Source: Ilyonectria destructans (taxonomy: Eukaryota > Ascomycota > Sordariomycetes > Hypocreales > Nectriaceae). Taken from it: 64,000 nucleotides of DNA. The position numbers were made by a program, and so were the translations under genes. The notes under the pieces were generated by a model. That model was not told the origin of the DNA. It was given only the letters and a program-made list of their open reading frames with translations, and ran no database searches. The stretch is taken from NCBI GenBank assembly GCA_020740775.1, contig JAHEWK010000001.1, forward strand, positions 4,836,001 through 4,900,000, read 5' to 3'. This document shows positions 45,372-57,400 of the stretch, one piece after another. Numbering within the stretch: position 1 is the first letter of the stretch; every line of letters starts with the position of its first letter.

Positions 45372-46227
45372 TTAGTACAGACGCTTGGGGGGAGACATGG
45401 TAGCCTTGATGGTCAGGCTACCAACGTTCTGCCAGCCCTTCTTGAGAAGAGAGACAAGGTAGTTGATGGCAAGCATGATGTTACCAATCAGCTGCTCCTG
45501 GGCCATCTCGACGTTTCCGACAGCGACACCCATGCAGAGAACCTTCTTCAGCTGGAACTTGATGGTGGACTTGACATCGTTGATTCGGGCAGTCAGGTCG
45601 TCGGCGTGAGAGACTGGGGTGGGGAACTTGCCGGCTGTGATAGAGTTAGCAATGCGGATGGTGGTTAATCGGGCTGGATATCTTACCCTTGGACAGACCG
45701 GGTCCGAGGAGACGGGGAATCTGCTTGATGAGAGCCTCGGAAGCGACGAAGGCATCGTACTTGCGGGCAAGCTTCTTGATGAGCTTCTTGTTCTTGTTCA
45801 GCTTCTTCAAGTCATCAGCGGACATGGCATCGACACCTCCGTGCTTGGCACGATCAATATCGTGCTGGTCACCGAGAATGCTACACAACCAAGTTAGTAA
45901 GATTTCTCTAATCGGCGGTTTTCCTTCGAATCGTACCAGATGGCCATGTTGGGGCGGGGGATGGCGGGCAGCTTGATGGTGCCAGAGAAACGCTTATCAC
46001 GCTGGGGGTCATAGTTCTTCAGGCCGATCTGGAGCTCGACGGTCTCGAGGAAGTTGCGCTTCTTGGTCTCGTTGGAGTACTCCAAGAGCTCAGCGACTTG
46101 CGTCCGGACATTAGCTGTATCGCAGTTAGCACGAGAACAACTTGCAGCGACGAGGGTATCGAGACTCTAGACCAGAGGCTAGAGCGCAATGCCCGAGGGT
46201 AATCGTACCGACTGTGATCTTCGACAT
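45372..46227 (-). CDS. RPL10A: 60S ribosomal protein uL1 (L10a)
   Basis: Protein of the L1 stalk of the large subunit, which guides tRNA out of the E site. Minus-strand exons are 46209-46227, 45937-46114, 45687-45880 and 45372-45634; the product is 217 aa, the standard size. It starts [20 protein letters not shown] and ends [12 protein letters not shown]. The core includes [40 protein letters not shown] and [19 protein letters not shown]. The first coding exon is only 19 nt, as is common in fungal ribosomal protein genes. It shares a 382-nt promoter with TRM732. The yeast paralogues are named RPL1A/B. Confidence 0.96.
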
Positions 46228-46609
46228 CTTGACAGTCTCCCAATAGATTTCACTAGTATCTAATGGTGGTCAGGAGCGTGTGTTGTTGAGGTTCGAATTC
46301 AGGCGGAATTTCAAGATTTTGCTAAAATCCAAATTCTGCGGGTGTGGGACTCGGTAGTGGTGGGGCACTGCGGGAGGGCAAAATTTTCTCACGGGGTTTG
46401 GCACGTGATGTGGGCCTTCGGAGCTCCTGTGGCGCAAAAGCCTACCAAGCCTTGGAGCTAGATCACCGCGAGGGACGACGACAGCTTTGGATAAAGAGGA
46501 AATCTCTTTAATCAGAGTGGACTATATCTTATATTCTGCCGCTATTGTATCGGGGAAGCGCAGAAACAAAGGGTTTGCCGCCTGCATCGACTGGAAATCC
46601 GACATCACG
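46228..46609. promoter_or_regulatory. Divergent promoter, uL1 / TRM732
   Basis: This short 382-nt intergenic region drives a ribosomal protein gene to the left and a tRNA-modification cofactor to the right, so both may respond to the same growth signals. The CACGTG-like GCACGTGATG at about 46400 is an E-box-type palindrome, of a sort bound by bHLH or Cbf1 factors. Function is inferred from position. Confidence 0.45.
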
Positions 46610-49600
46610 ATGCGAGACAACGCCCAGCAGGTTGACGACTTAATCGCCAACTCGAATCACATCTCAAAATGGGTCGAGGAGCAGCCAGCTGAGAGCCAGG
46701 CCAGGTGCGCATTTATTCCAAAAACTTCCAGTTATGTATTCTAAGAAGACGAAATAGTTGGGCCGAGTCAATCTTTACACAACTCCTTGACAATGCCGCA
46801 CAGCCCAGATCAGCGTCTGGAAACTCTTGCGTAAAACTTTGTGGTTTCGTGGAACAGGCTTCAAAATCAAGCTCACAAGTCCTTCGGGTGTGGGCTTTTA
46901 CCAGAGATGTTACCCTGAAGCTCTTCAATTTCTACATCGAGTGGAATGAATCAGACAACCACCGCTCCATGAGATTAGTCCTGGAGTTGCTGCCCCGGCT
47001 CATAAGAAGGAATCCAGATGAGGACGCTTCACAATCGACCAAGGGAGGGATCTTGGACAACCTTGTCTCCATCGTTACAGGAATATCAGCTAAGCCCCTG
47101 GCCAAGTCAGCAATCAAGGCCCTGGATCATCTCTTGACTAAGGACATCGTCTCTGTTGAAGAGATCTACTCAAGTTATGTGACTCTTCAACAAAAAGAAA
47201 CGTCAAGTGACAGTCTTGAAGTATGGAAGGATTTCTTCTTTGAGCTATTTCACTGGATGAGATTGCACTTTGTTTGCCCAGTTGCTGGGAGGTTCATTGT
47301 TGTTTTATACCGTGCATTGCGCCGACAGACCCCCGAGAAGCCAGCTGATCTAACTATCGAGATATGGCATCAGTGGTTGCTGGAAGCACTGACCGAAGAG
47401 TCCTCGATCCTGGAGCCTGTCAAGAATTACATCTTTCTTTCTCTTTTTAAGGCTGATAAGTCAGAGGCCTTATTGTTCCTGAGGAGGATGAATAACTACG
47501 AAGCTGTCTCAGAAAGTACCAGCTTAGACTTAGACATCCCAGCGCTCTTACAACTGGCTGCTCTAGAGACTGGAAAGAAGGTTGGACTGGTGGAGGAACC
47601 AGGTAATTTGCTCTACCGAAGTGACTCAAGACACTGGCTAATGATTGCAGCTTTGAGCGGCAATGACAAGCCCGGCGAGGAAGCGTTATCCATTGTTCTC
47701 GACGAAAAGGTTCTAGAGAGTGTTTTAGCTCATCCTTCGCCCGAGGTCCGATCCTTTGCCTTCTCTCTTCTAGTCAGCTCTCCTTTAACCACGCGGCCAT
47801 ATTCTTCCAAGGCGCTGGAGCTGTTACGGAAACATATGGCGGCCTTCTTCGCCGAGTCGGATGCCAAATTCCGAAATGACATCTCCAGTAAGGTTCGAGA
47901 CATGTTCAAGAGAGTGAGAGGTGCCATTTTCGTGCTGAAGCGAAGCATACCTCGAGCAGCTGCCCAAGTCCAGAAGGATAATGAGGCACAAGGGACTTCT
48001 TCGAGCAAGTCAAACATGGTGATTTATCGAGCCAACTTAATATCACTGCCCGAGGCGCTGCTGGTTGAATACTTGGAATGTCATGAACAGTTCCTTTTCT
48101 GGTATATCGGGTTCCTGTGCAGCGAATTGACCCCGACTGCTTCTTATCAAAGACACATTGCATCCCTAAAAGCAGTCAAGTTCATACTTCGCATGGAAGG
48201 AGAAAAGGGCAAGACATGGGAAACATCCGATGATCAGCGGCTCTTCTTCGATCGACTCGACGGCACGTGGCTGAGGGCTCTGTCTGACTTGATAATGGAC
48301 CCCTTTGATGACGTTCGAGAACATTCAGCTGCTGTGCTCAAGCAAATCTTCTCGGATGAACGGCACAGAGGCTTTACTCTCATGTCAACAGGAGGCAGGA
48401 TCAGCGCATCTGAAGAACTTGCTGAACTTTTGCAAAGAGCCGAGGAGCTAGCGAGGAGAACAGCTCGAGCAGACCACTCCGACGGTGTTGCTAGAGTTTG
48501 TCAACTTCTCTACAGGTTCTCGGACGGCGAGCAAAATCGCCTTTCTCTTTTGTCGACCCTGATCAGCGGGCTCGAAACCAAGTTGTCAGTGGCTGAAAAG
48601 GATCTGGGCCGAGCAGTCCTGGAAGCGCCAGTCCATGGTGACTTTTCTTCTCTTTGCTACACCTGGCAGGTGGTCTCAGAGCTGCAGTTCTCTGAAAGCG
48701 AGTTGCAGTCTGTGCAAGTTCTCCAGGATCGACTTATGATATGCAGCGAGCGGGTGTGGGCAGCTGTCCGAGACATCCTCTGCGACGACTCACCAGAGGG
48801 TCATTTGCCTGAGGACCTAGAAGAGGTCGATGGGTTGGATACCAAGGACATTCTAAGTTACAGCTTCCGAGCAGTTCATGAAGCGAGGTAACCCGAATTA
48901 CTCCCCCGTACTTTTCTTCATTGTTAACACTCCTCACAGCAATCTTATGCGGGCTCTGATTCTTTCCATCAAACAGACGCCCAATTCGGGAAGAATATAC
49001 CCATCAAGGGAGGTATACGAGAGGATAGGCAACCTATCTTTCACTCAGCTATCCACATTGAGGCATCGAGGCGCATTCACAACAGTATCCCTAACCTTCG
49101 CGACTTGCTGTCAATTCGTGAAGCACCTAGATCAAGGAGCTGAGGACCAACAAACGCCAACCTTGCTCGAGAAATGGTACAATGGAACCATGGATGCCAT
49201 TGTCGCCCAAGTTTCGACAACTCGAAGATCTGCAGGAATCCCTGCCATGATGACCGGCGTGCTCTCTGCCAATGCCTCAAGTCCTTCCTTCGAGCAGGTA
49301 ATGGTCAAGCTGATGGAAATCGCCAGCCTTGAAGCCCATGTCTCTAAAACCGACGGCACCAACCTTCCTCAGGTGCATGCCTTTAACTGCCTAAAGGACA
49401 TCTTCAAGAGCTCGTATCTCACTGCGGTTGGAAACAAATCCGAGAAGTACTTGCTGCAGTGTCTTGAGCTGGCCGCGAATGGCCTCAAGTCAGAACTTTG
49501 GGCTATTCGAAACTGCGGGTTGATCCTCTTGCGCAGTCTCATTGACTGCTTATTCGGCTCCCATGAGAGCAAGGCTACCATGGAGGCTGGATGGGATGGA

Positions 49601-51547
49601 AAGGCCAACCGCATTGCGTATCACCGTTACCCTTCCCTTCCAAATGTTCTCCTCAATCTTCTCATGTCGGGTCATGAGATCATGGCACCCACAGCCATGG
49701 GCTCGGCGGCGGCAGAGTCTGTCTTTCCAGCACTCGATATCATCCGACGAGCCGGTCCTCCTGAGCTACTCCGAGACGAACTCCAGCTTCACATCACCAA
49801 GTACCTAGCTAGCCCGGTTTGGCATGTGCGTGAGATTGCAGCTCGAACCCTTTGCTCGTGTCTCCTCCATGACAAGTGGCTCGATGCCATCACCGCTTTA
49901 GCTGCGGAGTCTGTGCAGTCTGCAAATACCAATTCCCAAAACTATGTACATGGTGTTCTACTATCTCTCAAGTACGTCATCGAGAGACTTCAGGAGGTCG
50001 TACAAGATCGTCTTCAAGGTAAGTCCATGACCCGAACACATCGCGGGCCATGCAACTAACACACCATAGGTGACGTGCCAAGACTTGTCCAATTCCTTGG
50101 GCAGTATTGGAGTCAAATACAGGCTCTCAACTCCCCAGAAATCGCAGCTGCGTATCTCGAGGTTGTGAACATGGTGCGAGCACTTCCAAGACCAGAAGCC
50201 GCTGAGCGTCTCCAATTCGAGTTTCCAATTTTCGGCAAGTCCCAAAGTGCGCTCTTGAGGGGTCAGCGGGTGATTCATGAGGTCTATTCCGCCTCAGAGT
50301 CTGGAACACCAGTCGAGAATCTCCGAGATCTGTTCTTGGTTCAGAAAATGGGTGTGAACAGCTTGGTGGTTGGGTTGGAGACGATTCCGAAGCTCTGGGA
50401 CGTGTCAACGTTTTCCGAGACTGACCTCTCCAGCTTCTGCGATCTTTACTTGGACGTTTGCTTAGCCATCGGTCCGGCCGAGCCAAGAGTCGTTGCCCTG
50501 CAAAATCTTACAGAGCTGCTATACCATTCGCTGAAGACGAATACTACATCCGCTCTTTCTGCCTCATCGCTCTCACGGTTATGGAATAGCCTGCATTCGG
50601 GCCTGTTGAACCCTGGCCTCGCCAATGCCGTCATCAGAATCAGCGGCTGTATCATGGCGATCCTAAGACAACGACAAGGTGTTTCTGTGGCAGGCATTCA
50701 GAATTGGGGACACATGATGTCCGACGTGGGGTTGGACGACAAGGTCAGTGCACTTTTGTTCTTGATGTTCTCACTTCTTGATCTTGAAGTATTAATATTT
50801 TCTCAGGACTTCGATACCCGTCTAGCCGCAGCAGAGTCTCTGGCCTCGTTCTTCAGCGTCACGGACTCAGCATGGGCCGTCGAGGAATGCCTCCCGGCTC
50901 TGCTCGCCGTCTATGACTCGCTAAATGATGACGATGATGATATCCGGGACATTGGCTCAGCCGCCGTAAAGAACATCCTCGGGCAACCTCTCGTCCCTAT
51001 CGAAGCCGCCAACCGGCTTGTGGCTTGGCTCGCTCAGCACTTCAGCGACAGCCCAACGTTCCGCCGCATCGTGGCAGGCCGAATCATGGGAGACACCCAA
51101 TTCCCCCGTGTCGACAATGGCGAGACCAAGTTCGCGGATCAACTCCAGGAGGCCATGAAGTTCGACGACTCCCTCTTCGTCATCGAGGAGCAGAATCTCT
51201 TCATCGACGAGGTCAGAGAGTCCCAGCGCTGGGTGGTTGCGTTCGAGAGCATGCAATGGAGCCTAGAAGACGACGCCCTCAAACATCTGACATTGTCTGT
51301 ATGTGGAGGACTCATCTCAGTGGATGATCTGACGAGCGAAGAGGATGGCCCTCTCGGATATGGATCGAAGCCCCAAGTCTTTGCCATCCTGTCACGCGTC
51401 ATTCAGGCCGCTGCCGCGCTGATGAAGCATCACCCCGACCCCAGCCAGCGCGGAACTGTCGAAAAGGCGAGCCGTGTCTTGGAGAGTGGCAAAGGTCACA
51501 TATCAGGTCTACTATTCCAGCCGTTGAAGGAAAGAACACATGTTTGA
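46610..51547 (+). CDS. TRM732: TRM732/THADA-family protein (tRNA Cm32/Nm32 methylation cofactor, DUF2428)
   Basis: Large HEAT-like scaffold that partners the methyltransferase Trm7 for 2'-O-methylation of nucleotide 32 in tRNA anticodon loops; cytosolic. Proposed exons are 46610-46704, 46746-48887, 48940-50018, 50070-50743 and 50807-51547; the product is 1576 aa. The hallmark RRSAGIPAMMTG of the DUF2428 core lies near residue 842, followed by QVHAFNCLKDIFKSS and ELWAIRNCGLILLRSLIDCLFG, typical of the family. The C-terminal part has FDTRLAAAESLASFF and repeated helical pairs. Two points are uncertain: the first intron is only 41 nt and lacks a clear branch site, and the last (63 nt) is in frame without stops, so it may be retained. 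The start ATG lies in sequence resembling homologous N-termini only loosely. Confidence 0.85.
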
Positions 51548-51656
51548 CTAGAATAAACAAATCGAGCATTTTGTATTTCAATTGCTCCCAAACGCCCCGC
51601 AAACCAAAACGTTCCCATTTCTATTTCACATGAATCGTTAATTTGGCCATCTTCCC

Positions 51657-53685
51657 CTACAGCACCGGCGACCCTGGCTTGGAGTCAGGGGCCCGTATGC
51701 TCTTGAGCGACGGCGTAGAATCGGACCTCTCCAGCAGCCCCAACTTGCCCAACTTCCTCACCAGCATGGTGTTTTGTGCCTGCAGCTCACCGACTTGGCC
51801 CTCGAGGATGTCAATCTGCCGCCGGGCGAGGTCCCGCTCGGCTCGGATCTTCTCGAGCTCCATCGTCATGTTGGCCTTCTCCTCGCGCTCTTGTGTCTTG
51901 CGCCGGCGCTCTTCGGCTTTCCGTTGCTCGGCTTCCCGTTTCTCTTCTAGCTTGCGCAACTCCCGGCGATACTTCTCTTCTTGTTTAGCGACCTCGCGGT
52001 CGTGCTTCTCGCGCAGCCGAGCGATAGTCGCTGCGTCCTTCTCCTTTTCTCCTAGTAACTTGGTATTCCGACGCTCCTGCATCTTGGCCACCTTTTCGTC
52101 GAGTTTGCGTCGCCGCTCCTGAAGCTTGCGGAGCTCCTTGTCGTTCTGGTTGGGTTGCATGTTAGACTTGGATGTTTCGGACTGGGTCTCTGTAGTGCTT
52201 TCTGGTGATTTGTCTTCGGTCACGCTCCTCTCCAGGGCGGAAGCAAAGCTTCGAACGGACGATGTGTCGCTGGCAACACTGTCGTCTTCGTGATGCTCTT
52301 CTTCAATAGTTGGAACATCGGAAAAGCTGTCGTTGGAGGTGACATCTGAGTAGGTACCAATTCTAAGGAGGCTGGACGCGACCAGGGAGCTGGCTGCTCC
52401 AAATGCTCCAGTGATGATTCCATACAAGCCATTGCTAATGGGAATCGGGGCGTCGTCGGGTTCTAATGACTCGCTGACAGGACCGGCGGGATCGGTATTG
52501 GTGGTGGTGATGTCTGGGGTGTGTAGGGCTTTGTTTCCCTCCAGCTCAACCGCCGCTTCGGCAGGCTTGGTGACATCATCCTCGCCGGGCTTCTCGAAGC
52601 CTTTGGCAGACATTGACGTAACCCACTTGAGGAACTTCCCCGCGTCACCGACGATCCCTGGCGGGGTTCCCTTCTCAATCAAGAAACGGGGCACGCTTCC
52701 TCCAGGATCGCTTCGCGTTATCATGACCCACTCGATGGCCGTGGGAAAATCATTGGCAGCGTCATGGCTGTCATTGACGGTGCTTCGCCTCTTAGACTCG
52801 TCCCTACCCAAGTCGAGGGATGAGAGCGATCTCTTAGTCGCCACAGGGTCAATTGGGATTTCGCGAATCAGCTCGACGGACTCGTAGTAGCCGCGAATGA
52901 TGCCCTGACGCGGAGGGCATTCCGGGTGCTCGCATGGTTTGGAGACGATCATGAACTGTCTCAACGGACGAGACCCGTCGGCGGGCTTGGCCGAGGTTTC
53001 GGAAGTCAGGAGCAGGGTTACGAAATCGCGCGGCGCCGTCGGGCCCGGGAACTGGGCGGAAAGTTGGAAGACTGCATCATCACGGTCACGGTCAGCATGA
53101 CTGATACTTGCGTAAGATGGAGGAGCGCGCAGATGTGGACCTACCCTGGAGTTGACCAACGTCTTGGATGGTTTGGCTCTCAACCCGTTTGTCGGCGCCG
53201 ATGCCTCGAATGTTGCCGCTTCCTGGGGACCCTTGAACCTTCATAGTCTCTGCAAACTCGATGTCGAGGCCTTTCTTCCAATCGTCAAAGGACAGTCCCT
53301 CGTGTACGCTGCGCCGGGCAAACCAAGAGCCACGGCCATCTTTGGCACCCAGCTTGTAAACGTTGATGCCGAGCGGGTTATCGCGCGGGTTTATTTTGAT
53401 ATCTTTCCATTCCTTGCGGAGATCTTGTGCCTGGCTGATGGCTGCGGCTGTTTGTCGTTGTGAGGGTGCTCGCTGGATGTCGCCGATTGATACCGCCGAT
53501 TCCGTCTTGGACCGGGCTCGCCCAGTGTTCGTGGCCGCAGGCTTCGTGGCTGGTGCTGGGATGGACTCGACGACGGTCTGCGTCTCGGCGAAGACGTCTT
53601 CGAGAAACTCTTTGATATCGTCCTGGGGAACGTCGTCCCAATCGATGGGGCCCATGGCCCCAAGCGGCTCGTGGTGACCAGCCAT
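51657..53685 (-). CDS. DUF3074 (START-like) protein with C-terminal coiled coil
   Basis: Fungal protein of unknown function with a START-like lipid-binding fold. Two exons on the minus strand, 53145-53685 and 51657-53071, are joined by a 73-nt intron; the product is 651 aa. The N-terminal region is acidic and Ala/Ser/Thr-rich. The DUF3074 domain runs from about 100 to 340, including GSWFARRSVHEGLSFDDWKK, GPTAPRDFVTLLLTS, RQFMIVSKPCEHPECPPRQG and IEWVMITRSDPGGSVPRFLI. A short hydrophobic/Gly-rich segment (GLYGIITGAFGAASSLVASS) is near 410. The C-terminal roughly 150 residues are a strongly charged coiled coil (KLQERRRKLDEKVAKMQERR to QIDILEGQVGELQAQNTMLV). A role in lipid handling is inferred from the fold only. 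It converges on TRM732 with only 109 nt between stop codons. Confidence 0.88.
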
Positions 53686-54476
53686 GATGCTACCAACACT
53701 CTTGGAGCCTGGAGATCAATAGCTGGGAGATGCGGTGGGAACGGTACAGGTCCTCAACCGTCGACGAAAAATCAAAATAGCCAAGAAATATTCAATGACG
53801 GGAGAGGGAGGGCGGTGGAGGAAGAAGGAGATGACCAATCCATACGATCAAGGCAACGGAAACGATGGAAGAACAGGCTCGTTCCGGTTGGAGGGTCTGG
53901 CGCCTCATTGACGTCAGAGATGCAGAGCTCTCTGACGTGTGGCGCAGTCTCAGCGGTCCTTCGGGGGGCTCGGCACCGGCGGTGCCGCTAAATCACCGCT
54001 AAACCACCGCTAAATCACCGATGGCAGCGTAGCAATGCTGACAGATGATAGCGCCCCGCCGGGAATACGCGGAACCGTTCCAGCCTCGCTTCGAATTGCC
54101 AGCGCGCTTCATAACTGTACGAATACGTCGTAAGGCTTCGTAGTTCGTATACATTCGAAAGCAACCGGGTTGTTATCTGACTTATAGGGTGGGCACACTC
54201 ACTTTAAGCCTTAGTTACATCAATTCGCTCGTTGGCATGCAATCTCAAGGTGTTTTTTTATTTATTTTACTTCTACACAAAAGCCCTAATCCCATCACAC
54301 CCTACTATCTACTCAATAAAACAAATACAGGCCTTCTACACACAGCATTGGGCCGTCATGAGAGCGCTTCGCTTCCGTCCCTCAAGTTTGTACAATAAAT
54401 GACTGCTCCGCCCAACTTAACCACACAGTCTCCTACAGCGCTGGACAGACGCTTTCAATGCAACCATAACCTCCAT
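53686..54476. other. Intergenic region between DUF3074 gene and SIP3
   Basis: It holds the promoter of the DUF3074 gene and the 3' end of SIP3. The only notable element is the short tandem repeat at 53986-54018. Confidence 0.6.
53986..54018. repeat. Three tandem copies of CGCTAAATCAC
   Basis: An 11-nt unit is repeated three times with one variant copy (CGCTAAACCAC in the middle), about 300 nt upstream of the DUF3074 start. Such spaced identical sites could bind a regulator cooperatively. Confidence 0.8.
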
Positions 54477-57400
54477 TTATGCCATCGTCAGTTTCCGCTG
54501 CCTCATGACCGCTTGATGATCAACCATGCAGCTTCCACAGTGACTGTCGCGCCACTCCTCCAACTCTCGCCTTCGCTCCGATGACATCGCCTCCATGACC
54601 TTCTGTGGACTTCCGCTTCGCTTTTTCTTATTGCCCGCCTTCCTGTTCTCCGACTGGCTGCGCAGCACCACGTCCAGGTCGTCACATAGCGACTTCTCAT
54701 CGATCAGCCAGTTCTCCCATTCCGACTGGAGCATTTCCCGCTCAACACTGTTGACCACCCTCATGGCTACAAGCAGGTCATGTCGATAAGACCCGAGCCG
54801 CTGTCTTGTCCGTCGCAGTCGACGAGCCGTAGCCTGGCTCGAGGGCGCTGATAGCGCCGAACCGGCGTCCTCCCAAGGCGAGTCCATGTCCGTAGCATCT
54901 AGGAGTTCCTTGAAGGTATCAAAACACGTGCTGTTCTGTGGGAACGAGAGCTCCTGGCCGGCTGCCCCAGACGCTTCGCTCAAGTCGGCAATGTAGACGG
55001 CCTTGCTCATCATCGTGTTTGGCCGGATTCCCATATTCTGCATAAATCCCACGGCCCTTCGCTCGCCCCACCACGTTGACATTTCGCTCGACGTTATCAG
55101 CACGTTGGTCAAAGTGCTGAACGCGAGAAGGCCAAGAAGGAACCCGTGCGCTGTTATAACGCCGAAAACCTTCTGCAGTCCTGCGATAGCCCACATGATG
55201 AGCGACGACACTGCGCTCTCCCCGAAGGACCGGAGAGTTTCAAAGATCATTGCCGTCAAAGTTCTCGGCTTGATAACTTGCTTCTTGGTCGACTCTTTTG
55301 TGGCTGGGGAGAAAACCACCACCTCCGTCTGTTGTCCAATCTGGCCATATACCTGGATGGCTCTGTTCGTTCGACTACGCGCGCCCAGCTTACGGACTTG
55401 GTCCGTAGCAACCTCTGCCAACTCCTCGGCATCGCTTACAGCATCATGGAGCGCTTGGCGTTCCACTAAGTTCTTCGATAGGGTCGGAAGCTTAGACCAG
55501 TCAATCTTGGTGTAGACTGCTAGCTTACACTTTGACTTGGCCACATGCGTGATGACTATTTTCGTGATGACCTTGAACCATGACGAATGGGGCAGATGCC
55601 ACGCTGTCTTGACGTGGGTTACCACGTATGTGACGTGGTCGCTAAAGACCTCAATCACCTGGTAGTCATTGACATTGGCCGTCTTGGACCGCCCAAGAAC
55701 GTCCTTGTAATCAACCTGGAATTCGAAGTCGCGCCGCATCCGACCCTGATCAACCAGGGCCCAAGGTCCCTGCGCAATCTGCTGTGCTCGTCTCTCAAAG
55801 TACAACTTGGGAAAGACGAAGCTCTTGTCTCCAAATAGAACATGGAAGCAGGCCTTGGCACTGAGCTCAAAGGTTCGTTCAGCCGCCAGCTCTGTCATTC
55901 CCTCGGGTTCGTACACGACGGCCTTGGTCGGCAGATGGAGCTTGTGGTCGGGTCTTGCTCGTGCTTTCGAGGGGCGAATACGCGGGCTGAAGTCATTGAG
56001 TACTCGACCAACTGGTCTTCCAGACGATGTTCCATCGTCAATGGGGGTATTTGCTGAAACCTCTTCCCAGCTTTCCACACTAGGGCTTGGCCGATCGAAC
56101 TCTTCCTTTTCCAAATTAATCAATGCGGAGATGATGGCCTCAACCTCCATGGGCTCTTCGGCCTGGAGGTCGTCAACCAAAAGATTTAGACGTGAATGGA
56201 GGAGGCCAAGTTCTTCCAGGAATATCTTGATGGTGATCCTGGTGTATCCCGTCTCATTGGAATCATCGCCCAGGTGCAGGAAGATGAAATCACAGTCTTT
56301 CCCGGGTGCTGCCGTGACCTCAGTAATGATGTCAAGACTGATGCTGTATGCCGTGACAAGTCCTATTTGCTGGCCGTAGAAGTACATGTTGTCGGGTGTG
56401 ACATAGATACGGCCATCCCCGGCCATATCCGGCTTCCCGGGACCATGTGCGGGTGAACTGGTCCAAGCCGCACAGAAGACTAGTACGAGTTTCTCTTCCA
56501 GGGGAGCATCGGGGAATATCAGTCGGAACTGTGCGTGTTGCGCTCTCAGCTCAGAAGGATAATTGCGAGGGAAAACCTCACCGCCAGTGTGTGACTGTTG
56601 CGGTCCTTTGCCAAGAGATGCCTGTGATGTCCCAGGCACAACCACGCCGATAGGGTCATCGTCGTCCAGCCTAGGCAATACCGGCTGTGGAGGTGCATTG
56701 ACGGCACCCCAGACATTACTTCCCCAATAATTCGCCACAACCGAGGCCGGCAGCTTTCTGTTGTTGCCCACAGGACCCCGCTCTCCTGCAGTCAACACCG
56801 CGATACGGCTCAATCCCGTCATGGAGGGGGGTTTTGCGAGTGTTAGGGGAGCAAGAGCTCCGATATGTGTATTCACTGCCGGTAGCATGTTCGGTGTTTG
56901 TCGAGGCGAACCAGGCATGGCTGCAAAGGTGTTGGGATATCCAGGGATCAGACTATTACTGGAGGATATGAGACCAGCGGCTCCAGCTGATACTACACCA
57001 CTTCCGTGAGCGGCCTCGGCGTTGATACTGCCGAACGTAGCCTTGCGGTGAAGATCAAGCCTCTGGATGATCCTAGCCGCATGCTCTCGACCGCTCTCGC
57101 CTTCTTCTCGAGCAAGGTCCCGTCCTAGAGCAGTGATGGAGCGGCGAGTCAAGCTACCATTAATGTCGAAACTCTGCCTCGCACTGAGTCCACCATCAGG
57201 ACCAGGGATAGGTAGGGTACTCGATCGTTCATGGGCGAGCCCAGACTCATCGGCTATGCTCGCCTGAGCATCAAGCGTCTTTGCGGAGAATTCGGGGATG
57301 CTTGGAGGTGAGATAGAGAAAGCAGGATCCACAGCACCCGGAACGCTGGTGTTACCACGATTTATGGTGGTCTCAAAGGCGCGTTTCTTGGTGACTTCAA

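Noticed and set aside
46291..46310. tRNA-like T-loop string (GGTTCGAATTC)
   Set aside because: No matching acceptor, D or anticodon stems could be drawn around it; it sits in the uL1/TRM732 promoter.
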